From NCBI GenBank assembly GCA_035307785.1, contig DATGHS010000560.1, forward strand, positions 1 to 17,403: DNA of 17,403 nucleotides, in the 5' to 3' direction. The DNA is from DATGHS01 sp035307785 (lineage in GTDB: Bacteria > Planctomycetota > Planctomycetia > Gemmatales > Gemmataceae). Each line of letters begins with the position of its first letter. Within the stretch, counting starts at the first letter, position 1. The position numbers and the translations under genes are program-made. This document shows positions 1 through 5,679 of the stretch, piece after piece. Under the pieces are notes generated by a model, which saw only the letters and a list, made by a program, of their open reading frames with translations, was not told where the DNA came from and ran no database searches.

Positions 1-700
1 AGCATTGCTCGAATTTGCCAATGCGTTTCCGGTCGGCCCCAGTAAACGATCCCTTCTCATGGCCAAACAATTCGGATTCGAGCAGCGTGTCGGGAATTGC
101 GCCGCAGTTAATGGCCAGAAACGGCGCCTTGGCGCGCTTGCTGTGCTGGTAGACCGCCCGGGCCACGAGTTCCTTGCCGGTGCCGCTTTCGCCCAGGATG
201 AGCACCGTGGCATCGGTGGGGGCTACGCGGCCGATGGCCTTGTACACCGTTTGCATTGCCGTGCACCGGCCTAGCAAGGCGTCGCCCGCGCCCTGGTCCG
301 GCTCCAACTCCGGCATCACCGCCGGCACATGCATGAGCCGGCTACTGGCACAGGCTTGCTCCACCAGCGTGCGAATCTGCTCATACTCCAGCGGCTTCAG
401 CAAGTAATCAAACGCGCCTTGCTTCATGGCCGCGATGGCCAACTCCGTGGTGCCATGGCCGGTAATCAGGATGACGGGAATTCGCGCGTCAAACGCTTTG
501 ATTCTTTCAAATGTCTTGAGTCCATCGGAATCGGGAAGGTGAACGTCGAGGATCACGACGTCGGGCGCACGGCGGCGCAACAAATCCAGCCCTTCGGCTG
601 CCGATCCGGCCGAAAGCACATCGTGGGCCGGCGCGCGAAACGCCTTGCGAAATGCATGCTGAATGACCGGTTCATCGTCGATAATCAAAAGCGTGGCCAT
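1..700 (-). CDS. Sigma-54-dependent response regulator, NtrC family (3' part beyond window)
   Basis: This is the transcriptional activator of a two-component system, expected to open sigma-54 promoters after phosphorylation by the kinase encoded just upstream. The visible 233 residues hold a receiver domain: acidic patch DDE at 8-10, phospho-acceptor D52 in 'LDVHLPDSDG', T80 in 'LITGHG' and K102 in 'LLKPLE'. A linker follows, then the start of an AAA+ domain with Walker A 'GESGTGKE' at 170-177 and the sigma-54 contact loop at 217-222. That loop reads GSFTGA instead of the usual GAFTGA. The ATG at 700 lies 5 bp after the kinase stop codon, so the two are surely co-transcribed. Walker B, the rest of the ATPase and the DNA-binding domain lie left of the window. 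Family assignment is secure; the regulon cannot be told. Confidence 0.95.
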   Translation of the reverse strand, partial: MATLLIIDDEPVIQHAFRKAFRAPAHDVLSAGSAAEGLDLLRRRAPDVVILDVHLPDSDGLKTFERIKAFDARIPVILITGHGTTELAIAAMKQGAFDYLLKPLEYEQIRTLVEQACASSRLMHVPAVMPELEPDQGAGDALLGRCTAMQTVYKAIGRVAPTDATVLILGESGTGKELVARAVYQHSKRAKAPFLAINCGAIPDTLLESELFGHEKGSFTGADRKRIGKFEQC

Positions 701-705
701 GCATC

Positions 706-2142
706 TTACCCGACCGGTTGAGCCGCCTTTACCGGAGTGGCCGAGCGCGGCAATCTGAGCGTGAATTCGGCACCGCCAGCATCGCGGTTTGACGCCTTAA
801 TTGTACCACCATGCTCTTCGACGATGCGCTTGGAAACGACCAAACCAAGGCCGAGGCCGGTTTCCTTGCCCGTCACAAACGGCTCGAAGATGCGGGCAAA
901 AAGTTCCGGCGCGATACCGGGGCCGGTATCGGCGACATGTATTTCGACGAAATCGCCGTTCGGCTTCATCGCGATTTCGAGAGTTCCGCCATGCGGCATG
1001 GCGTCGAGCGCATTGAGAGTTAGGTTCACCAAGACTTGCTGCAACTGGGCCGCGTCAGCCTCCAGGATCATCGGCGAATCCGGCTCCTCAAATTGCAAGG
1101 TCACACGCTGACGGTCCGCCCGGCCGCGCACCAGATTCAACGTCTTTTGCACCACGCTGGATACATCGCATGCCGTTCGTTGTAACTTCGGAGGCCTTGC
1201 GTAATCCAAAAAGCCTTGCACGGCCCGTTCCAGCCGATGGATTTCCTGCTCGATCAGGTCCAGATCTTCGTCCGAAAGCCCGCCCGCCTGCGGATCGCGC
1301 CGGCTGGTTTGAATCAGCAGCTTGATCGAAGTGAGCGGGTTGCGAATTTCGTGCCCCACACCGGCGGCCAGTTGGCCCACGGCTGCCAGGCGTTCTGCCC
1401 GCAGCACTTCGCGTTCGCGTTGTTGAAGTTTCTCAACCACCTGTTCAACTTGGTGCACCAGGTTTTGCGCTTCATCCGCCTGGCCGTCGCCGTTCTGCTT
1501 CCATTCCACGGGCGGCAACTCCTGGCTCAGCAATTCCGAAGCGCCTTGCACGCGGATCAGCATCTGGTGAATAGTCCGCCGCAGCCCGCGCGAGAGTCCG
1601 AATCCCAGAACGAGCCCCGCCACCGATGTGAGCCCGCCGACCAGGCCCAATCCCCAAGTCATGCGCCGCAGAGCCCGCTGCTGCTCGCGCTCGGACAGCT
1701 CGACCTGGCCGCAGTTGTATTCACGCAACTGCCGGCACAGAGGAATTAGTTGTGTTTCCAGCCGGTCGGCCAGGCGCGATGAAGTCCCCGACTTACGCCA
1801 CTCGGCCAGGTATTCCCCGAAGCCGCGATCCAAGTGCTGATAGAGCACCTTCTCCTGTGGCTTGTCGGCAAGGCTTTCGATTTCGGCGAGGTGCTCTTGC
1901 ACGCGCTCATGCAGAGGCTCGACCTCCCGGGCGTTGCGCCGGTGCAAGGCAATGAGGTGATACAGCGACTCCTCCAAATTGGCAGCGGCGTGCCAACTAT
2001 CATTGTTCTCGCGCCGCACATTGGCCGCCTGAGCTTGAAGCTGATTCAAATACACCGCCAGGCTTACGGCCAACGCGAGCACCAGCACACTGGTGCCGAC
2101 CGCAAGCAGGAGAATGCGCAGCGGATAAGTTTGCAGCGGCAT
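706..2142 (-). CDS. Membrane sensor histidine kinase, NtrB/AtoS-like
   Basis: This 478-residue sensor kinase is the likely partner of the NtrC-type regulator that follows it. The N-terminus has a membrane helix at about 8-32, an extracytoplasmic region of about 130 residues that is rich in charged residues and predicted helical, and a second membrane helix at about 164-184. A coiled-coil-like linker (about 225-255) leads to the HisKA H-box 'GHEIRNPLTS' with H264. The ATPase domain has the N-box around N373/N377, the G1 box 'DTGPGI' from D405 and the G2 box 'GLGLGL' near 429-434. No PAS or GAF domain is evident, so sensing presumably uses the extracytoplasmic helical region. The signal sensed is unknown. 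The ATG at 2142 has only a weak ribosome site, but it places the first membrane helix at the very N-terminus. Confidence 0.95.
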   Translation of the reverse strand: MPLQTYPLRILLLAVGTSVLVLALAVSLAVYLNQLQAQAANVRRENNDSWHAAANLEESLYHLIALHRRNAREVEPLHERVQEHLAEIESLADKPQEKVLYQHLDRGFGEYLAEWRKSGTSSRLADRLETQLIPLCRQLREYNCGQVELSEREQQRALRRMTWGLGLVGGLTSVAGLVLGFGLSRGLRRTIHQMLIRVQGASELLSQELPPVEWKQNGDGQADEAQNLVHQVEQVVEKLQQREREVLRAERLAAVGQLAAGVGHEIRNPLTSIKLLIQTSRRDPQAGGLSDEDLDLIEQEIHRLERAVQGFLDYARPPKLQRTACDVSSVVQKTLNLVRGRADRQRVTLQFEEPDSPMILEADAAQLQQVLVNLTLNALDAMPHGGTLEIAMKPNGDFVEIHVADTGPGIAPELFARIFEPFVTGKETGLGLGLVVSKRIVEEHGGTIKASNRDAGGAEFTLRLPRSATPVKAAQPVG

Positions 2143-2186
2143 GGAAGGCGGTTCAGGAAGAAAACGGTCGCCAAACGGTGCTTACA

Positions 2187-2192
2187 ATTATA
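2187..2192 (-). promoter_or_regulatory. Candidate -10 box for the kinase/regulator operon
   Basis: A perfect TATAAT on the minus strand lies about 45 bp upstream of the kinase ATG in the 170-bp divergent gap (2143-2312). No good -35 sits at 16-18 bp; the best match upstream is GCTTTG, which is poor. The rest of this gap shows only a degenerate palindrome at about 2250-2269 (CGGAA...TTCCG), resembling the GAATTC-type repeats elsewhere. Confidence 0.4.
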
Positions 2193-2312
2193 CTTTGGTA
2201 CGCTGAAACAAAGCGAGCGGAGCGCCTAAGTTGACCACGGTGGCGGAATCGGCACGAGTTCCGACTCTGCGACCGCAATTGCTGCGAATGCCGCTGCGGG
2301 CGGTGAGTCATC

Positions 2313-2870
2313 ATGCCTATGGAAAACCTCACTCTCTGGACCATCGGTCACTCCACACGGAGCCTGAGCGAGTTTTTGGATCTGCTGAAACCGTTCCAGA
2401 TCGAAGCGCTCGCCGATGTCCGCCGCTTTCCCATGTCGCGCCGCTATCCGCACTTCAACCAAGACGCGCTTACCAAGGCGCTGGCGGAAGCCAGCATCGA
2501 ATACGTGCACTTTCCGGAACTCGGCGGCCGACGACAACCCGATCCGAATTCGCGAAACTCGCTCTGGCGCAACGCTTCCTTCCGCGCTTATGCCGATTTC
2601 ATGGAGACTGAGGAGTTCCGGTTGGGGCTGGAGCGGCTGCTTGAGTTGGCGCGCCGAAAGCGCACCGCGATCATGTGTGCCGAGGCCGTGTGGTGGCGCT
2701 GCCACCGCTCCTTAATTGCCGACTACCTAAAGGCCGCAGGGATTAAAGTCTGCCACATCGTGAGTGCCAAGAAAAGCGAAGAGCATCCTTTTACTTCGGC
2801 AGCAAGATTGCAGGAGGGTAAGCTGAGTTACACTCCTTCGTCTGGGCAATCGCTTTGGCCAGAAAAGTAG
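2313..2870 (+). CDS. DUF488 family protein
   Basis: This 185-residue protein carries the DUF488 signatures. They are 'TIGHS' at 10-14, 'DVRRFPMSRRYPHFN' at 35-49, and a conserved Cys-Glu-Ala ... Cys-His-Arg block ('MCAEAVWWRCHRS') at 121-133. The biochemical role of DUF488 is not established; the conserved Cys, His and Arg suggest a small enzyme or metal/nucleotide-binding protein. Start could be ATG 2313 or the in-frame ATG at 2319; both leave the domain intact. The TAG stop at 2868-2870 is supplied by the GTAG head of the adjoining palindromic repeat, so the last residues may be a product of repeat insertion. It is the first of three co-directional genes ending with Ku. Confidence 0.85.
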   Translation: MPMENLTLWTIGHSTRSLSEFLDLLKPFQIEALADVRRFPMSRRYPHFNQDALTKALAEASIEYVHFPELGGRRQPDPNSRNSLWRNASFRAYADFMETEEFRLGLERLLELARRKRTAIMCAEAVWWRCHRSLIADYLKAAGIKVCHIVSAKKSEEHPFTSAARLQEGKLSYTPSSGQSLWPEK

Positions 2871-2939
2871 GGTGGGTGGAGCCCAGCGCAACCCACCGGC
2901 GCCGCGATGGTTGGTTGCGCTGCGCTCCACCCACCCTAC
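2867..2939 (+). repeat. GTAG...CTAC paired palindrome (REP/BIME-like), GGGTGGGTGG type
   Basis: Two inverted copies of a unit beginning GTAGGGTGGGTGGAGC face each other. Each unit can fold by itself (GGTGGGT with ACCCACC) and the two arms also pair with each other. It starts inside the DUF488 stop codon and ends 22 bp before the DUF2945 ATG. A single related unit is found at 4272-4315. Confidence 0.8.
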
Positions 2940-2961
2940 CAACTTTAGACGAGAATTCGTT

Positions 2962-3174
2962 ATGGCGCGAAAACTGAAAGTCGGCGACCACGTGCGCTGG
3001 AATTCCGAAGCCGGCTACGTCACGGGCCGCATTATCAAGGTGCACACGAAGGACGTCGATTACAAAGGCTACACGCACCACGCCAGCGCGGACGAGCCGC
3101 AATACGAAATCAAAAGCGACACGACCGATCATATTGCGCTGCACAAAGGCTCGGCATTGCGAAAAATCCGGTAG
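2962..3174 (+). CDS. DUF2945 (hypervirulence-associated, Tudor-like) small protein
   Basis: This 70-residue basic protein begins 'MARKLKVGDHVRWNSEAG' and contains 'GRIIKV' and 'YEIKSD', then 'AXHKGSALRKI'-like ending ('ALHKGSALRKIR'). This is the compact beta-barrel pattern of the DUF2945/HVA1 family, often annotated as a Tudor-like domain. No catalytic residues are apparent. Translation could be read from an ATG at 2872, but those 30 extra codons are the palindromic repeat read through, so ATG 2962 is chosen. The upstream GAGAA is a weak ribosome site. Its TAG stop (3172-3174) again falls in the GTAG head of a repeat. It lies between DUF488 and Ku, all on the same strand. Function is unknown; a link to DNA or to Ku is only inferred from position. 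Confidence 0.85.
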   Translation: MARKLKVGDHVRWNSEAGYVTGRIIKVHTKDVDYKGYTHHASADEPQYEIKSDTTDHIALHKGSALRKIR

Positions 3175-3263
3175 CGAATTCGCAAGAATTCCGATGCACA
3201 GCGGTAGCGGAATTCGCAAGAATTCCGACGAATGCAGGTCGGATTCTTGCGAATTCCGCCTAC
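3171..3263 (+). repeat. GTAG palindrome cluster, GAATTCGCAAGAATTC type
   Basis: Three copies of one unit: 3171-3193 (slightly decayed), 3204-3229, and 3238-3263 inverted. Each is GTAG followed by a hairpin with stem CGGAATTC/GAATTCCG and a GCAA tetraloop. The last two form a head-to-head pair bounded by GTAG and CTAC. The first supplies the stop codon of the DUF2945 gene. The remaining 174 bp to the Ku gene (3264-3437) show no gene. Confidence 0.85.
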
Positions 3264-3437
3264 AGCAGTTGCCAGCTGCACGACCCGCCCGATTGGCGGC
3301 GATGTTCAGCTGGCGATTTTGGCCTGTCAGCTGGCGCTTGCGGCACGGCATTTGTACCACAGCTCTTCCCGCTGGCCGCGATCGTGTGAAACCCAACCAG
3401 CGCCGCGGCCCGGCACGTCAACCAGAAAGGGTGACCT

Positions 3438-4268
3438 ATGGCGCGCTCTTCCTGGGAGGGATTCCTCAGATTTAGCCTGATTTCGATTCCCGTTCGAGCA
3501 CACAACTCGGCCGCGCCCGCGCACGGCGAGATCCACTTTCACCAACTTCACCGCGGTTGCGGTGAGCGGATCCAGTACAAGAAAGTGTGCCCGATCCACG
3601 GCGAAGTGAGCAAAGAAGACATCTTAAGTGGTTACGAAGTCAACAAAGGTGAATATGTCGAAATCGAGCCCGACGAAATCAAGAACGTTCGTGCCGAAGA
3701 CGACGAATCGATCAGCATCGACGCGTTCCTGAAGCCCGAGGCCATCGATCCAGTTTATTACTCGGGCAAGACCTTTTACCTGGTGCCCAATGGCGCGCCG
3801 GGCCAGAAGGCGTATGCGCTTTTGACTAAGGTCATGGCCGAGCAGAAGGTCGAGGCCGTCGCGCACATGGTGCTGTCGGGGCACGAAGCACCGGTGCTCA
3901 TCCGCGCGGTTGGAGCGATGTTGGAGATGACCGTTCTCTTCTACGAGAGCCAGGTGAAAGGCCCGGCTTCGGTAGGGGAAGAGATCGCGGAGCCCAAGAT
4001 CTCAGCCCAGGAATTGAAACTCGCCAAGGACCTGGTCGAAGAATCAACCGTCGCGAAATACGACTTCTCGAAATTGAAGGATCACTACACGGAACGCGTG
4101 TCGGAACTCATCGAATCGAAGACCGCCGGTAAGCCGGTGCGCAAGGCGAAGCGCGAAAAGCATCCGCCGGTGATCAACCTGATGGAAGCGTTGAAAAAGA
4201 GCCTGAAGGAAGCGCACGGCAGCAAAAACGGAACGGGGCGTGCCGTGCGGCACCGGAAGACGGGGTAG
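3438..4268 (+). CDS. ku: Ku protein (bacterial non-homologous end joining)
   Basis: Bacterial Ku is a homodimeric ring that threads onto DNA double-strand ends and recruits the LigD ligase/polymerase. This 276-residue protein fits the family length. It opens with 'MARSSWEGFLRFSLISIPV', typical of Ku, then the small Cys/His segment 'CGERIQYKKVCPIHGEV' (about 37-53). The central beta-barrel core continues through 'YEVNKGEYVEIEPDEI' and 'AIDPVYYSGKTFYLVPNG' to 'YDFSKLKDHYTERVSELIE'. The lysine/arginine-rich C-terminal tail (about 230-276) matches the DNA-binding tails of bacterial Ku. ATG 3438 follows AAAGG at suitable spacing. LigD is not in the window, so it must be encoded elsewhere or the pathway differs. 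Identity is secure. Confidence 0.97.
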   Translation: MARSSWEGFLRFSLISIPVRAHNSAAPAHGEIHFHQLHRGCGERIQYKKVCPIHGEVSKEDILSGYEVNKGEYVEIEPDEIKNVRAEDDESISIDAFLKPEAIDPVYYSGKTFYLVPNGAPGQKAYALLTKVMAEQKVEAVAHMVLSGHEAPVLIRAVGAMLEMTVLFYESQVKGPASVGEEIAEPKISAQELKLAKDLVEESTVAKYDFSKLKDHYTERVSELIESKTAGKPVRKAKREKHPPVINLMEALKKSLKEAHGSKNGTGRAVRHRKTG

Positions 4269-4271
4269 AGG

Positions 4272-4315
4272 AGCGGCAGGGTGGGTGGAGCGCAGCGCAA
4301 CCCACCGGTGCCGCT
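4272..4315. terminator. Hairpin between convergent ku and PIN toxin genes (single GGGTGGGTGG repeat unit)
   Basis: AGCGGCA (4272-4278) pairs with TGCCGCT (4309-4315), and inside it GTGGGT pairs with ACCCAC. The core is one unit of the repeat at 2867-2939. It sits between two convergent genes (stop codons at 4268 and 4328) and could act as a bidirectional transcript end, although no T-run follows on either strand. Confidence 0.5.
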
Positions 4316-4327
4316 CTATGCTGCCCA

Positions 4328-4765
4328 TCAGGGGCGGTCCCACGAAACTGGAAGCTTTTTGAAATCAGTCTGGTCGAAGGTGTAAATGGGAATGTCGCCA
4401 AGCTTGCCGCGCGCAGCGAGCAAGCAATCAACAAAATCGGCAGTGCCCGCAGAGTAGAATTGTAAAGCCTGCAAATAAACAGCGCTCGACGAAGTTTGCA
4501 CTCCTGCGATGCTAAGCAGCGCGGTCAAACGCTCAGCGATCTCGGTGCGCGGAACCTGATAGAAGCTCTCTAACGTCCAGACCGACTCTGTAAGCACTTC
4601 CTCGGTGATGATTACTACCTCAGTGCCCAGTTCCACACGTTCCATCATGCCCAGTGCGCGAGCCGAGAGCGACACGTCGTCGCCAATCAAATACCGCAAT
4701 ATGACGTTGGTGTCGAGTAGATGGGTCGGCAGCGGGGACGGCTTACTTTTCTTGCGCCGCGGCAC
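4328..4765 (-). CDS. PIN-domain toxin, VapC-like
   Basis: PIN-domain ribonuclease, expected to be the toxin of a type II toxin-antitoxin pair that cleaves RNA with Mg2+. With a GTG start at 4765 it has 145 residues, a normal VapC length. The acidic residues are in place: D18 in 'LLDTNVIL', E60 in 'EVLTES', D110/D113 in 'GTADFVDCL' and D131 in 'YTFDQTDF'. The GTG start is preferred because AAGGG lies 6 nt upstream and because it overlaps the antitoxin end by 23 bp, as usual in such pairs. In-frame reading continues upstream to an ATG at 4870, but that would overlap much of the antitoxin. The first dozen residues are basic and Pro-rich before the domain begins. Confidence 0.88.
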   Translation of the reverse strand: MPRRKKSKPSPLPTHLLDTNVILRYLIGDDVSLSARALGMMERVELGTEVVIITEEVLTESVWTLESFYQVPRTEIAERLTALLSIAGVQTSSSAVYLQALQFYSAGTADFVDCLLAARGKLGDIPIYTFDQTDFKKLPVSWDRP

Positions 4766-5000
4766 GGCCCACCCCTTTCTTAATGTGCGAGCGAATGGTC
4801 GCTTGGTCTGAAGGCTTCCGAGCATATTGGCGCAGGCAGCCGGCCAAATCGCGCGCTCTGCAGGAGCCAAGCGATCGCACGGAAACCGTTTGCCCCTCTA
4901 CCATAAACAGGAGGCGGTCGCCTGGATGAACCGCTAGCGTCTTACGAACGGCGCTGGGTAAGGTAATCTGGCCTTTGGCGGATATCTTGGCAGAGATCAA
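4743..5000 (-). CDS. AbrB/MazE-like antitoxin (swapped-hairpin DNA-binding domain)
   Basis: This 85-residue protein opens with 'MISAKISAKGQITLPSAVR', the classic AbrB/SpoVT beta-hairpin DNA-binding motif, followed by 'VHPGDRLLFMVEG'. The C-terminal half (about 45-85) is basic and probably the toxin-binding part. It should neutralise the downstream PIN toxin and repress its own promoter. The start is TTG at 5000, placed 8 nt after AGGAGG. A closer ATG at 5005 opens only a two-codon ORF (ATG CTT TGA) whose stop overlaps the TTG. A promoter and short leader lie directly upstream. Confidence 0.88.
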   Translation of the reverse strand: MISAKISAKGQITLPSAVRKTLAVHPGDRLLFMVEGQTVSVRSLGSCRARDLAGCLRQYARKPSDQATIRSHIKKGVGRAAAQEK

Positions 5001-5025
5001 AGCATGTTCCTCCTTTCTTTACTTT

Positions 5026-5053
5026 ATCATAGCTTCAAAGCAATGCATGGCAA
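5026..5053 (-). promoter_or_regulatory. Sigma-70-type promoter of the antitoxin-toxin operon
   Basis: On the minus strand TTGCCA (5048-5053) and TATGAT (5026-5031) are 16 bp apart, each one mismatch from consensus. They lie just upstream of the AGGAGG ribosome site and the TTG start at 5000, giving a leader of about 20 nt. Confidence 0.55.
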
Positions 5054-5088
5054 CTTCACCAGGCCAAACGTGCGCTCCGCTTTAAATC

Positions 5089-5149
5089 GTGAGCCCGCAG
5101 CGCAAGCAAGGGCGTGACCGACTCGCCCTTGCTTGCGCTGCGGGCTCAC
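5089..5149. repeat. Perfect 26-bp inverted repeat
   Basis: The arm 5089-5114 (starts GTGAGCCCGCAGCG) is the exact reverse complement of 5124-5149, with a 9-nt spacer. It lies upstream of the toxin-antitoxin promoter. It lacks the GTAG/CTAC ends of the other palindromes here. It could be a strong bidirectional terminator or a different repeat family. Confidence 0.85.
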
Positions 5150-5200
5150 ATTGCTGATCGGTGGGTGGCCACGCTGACGCGCTGGTCGGTGGTGCGCTCC

Positions 5201-5244
5201 ACCGCAATATGACGTTGGTGTCGAGTAGATGGGTCGGCAGCGGG
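5201..5244 (-). pseudogene. 44-bp copy of the PIN toxin 5' coding region
   Basis: These 44 bases are identical to 4693-4736, the part of the PIN toxin gene encoding 'PLPTHLLDTNVILR'. Identity stops abruptly on both sides, and no reading frame continues. It looks like a leftover of a duplicated or rearranged toxin locus. Apart from it and the palindrome at 5089-5149, the interval 5054-5324 shows no gene. Confidence 0.85.
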
Positions 5245-5324
5245 CACCAAAGAAATATCGGGCGGCTAACTTATTGCCCTCAAGCCGGCCTTTTTCGCCG
5301 ATTCGCACTGTAAAGAGTCCGCCC

Positions 5325-5585
5325 CTACACTGACCTTCGCCCTCGTCCCGAGCGCCGCACGAAGAAATAAATCAGCGCCCCAATGAAGTGCAGGAAGAAT
5401 ATCACGAGAAACCACAGTATCTTCTCATTCGTGGTTGGCTCTTTGATCAGGGCATCGATCAGCATCCAGATCCAGAAGATCGATGCGATGATACCGATGA
5501 TCCAGAAGACGCACATTAGCGAGAAGAAACCGCCGGCCGCCCTCGCGCCGGCATCATCTTGGGCGAACAATATTAGGTCGTGCAT
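5325..5585 (-). CDS. Small PLDc_N-type membrane protein
   Basis: This 86-residue protein has two membrane helices, at about 20-48 ('FFSLMCVFWIIGIIASIFWIWML') and 58-76 ('ILWFLVIFFLHFIGALIYFF'). The 'D(A)LIKEP...KILWFLVIFF...GALIYFFVRR' pattern matches the PLDc_N family, the membrane segment found at the N-terminus of cardiolipin synthases but here standing alone. The C-terminus is arginine-rich and so probably cytoplasmic. GAGG sits 5 nt before ATG 5585. It is downstream of the RND pump on the same strand, 94 bp away and separated by a palindrome, so it may or may not share that transcript. Function of the stand-alone form is unknown. Confidence 0.8.
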   Translation of the reverse strand: MHDLILFAQDDAGARAAGGFFSLMCVFWIIGIIASIFWIWMLIDALIKEPTTNEKILWFLVIFFLHFIGALIYFFVRRSGRGRRSV

Positions 5586-5612
5586 GATTGCCTCATTTCA
5601 TTTTGCTTACGG

Positions 5613-5670
5613 GTAGCGGAATTCGCAAGAATTCCGTTCCATACCTCGGAACTCTTGCGAGTTCCGCTAC
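5613..5670. repeat. GTAG...CTAC paired palindrome, GAATTC type
   Basis: GTAGCGGAATTCGCAAGAAT (from 5613) and its inverted, slightly diverged partner (5647-5670, ending CCGCTAC) flank a 10-nt spacer. It is the same family as 3171-3263. It sits 9 bp past the stop of the RND pump gene and may serve as its transcript end or stabiliser. Confidence 0.85.
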
Positions 5671-5679
5671 ACGGTTACT

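Noticed and set aside
2872..2961. Longer N-terminus for the DUF2945 protein
   Set aside because: The extra codons are the palindromic repeat read through; the domain begins at ATG 2962.
3264..3437. Small gene before Ku in the plus strand
   Set aside because: Frames there run into Ku out of frame, with poor composition and no ribosome site.
5027..5308. 93-codon minus-strand frame upstream of the antitoxin
   Set aside because: It runs across the perfect palindrome and, out of frame, the vapC copy; no ribosome site and no domain.
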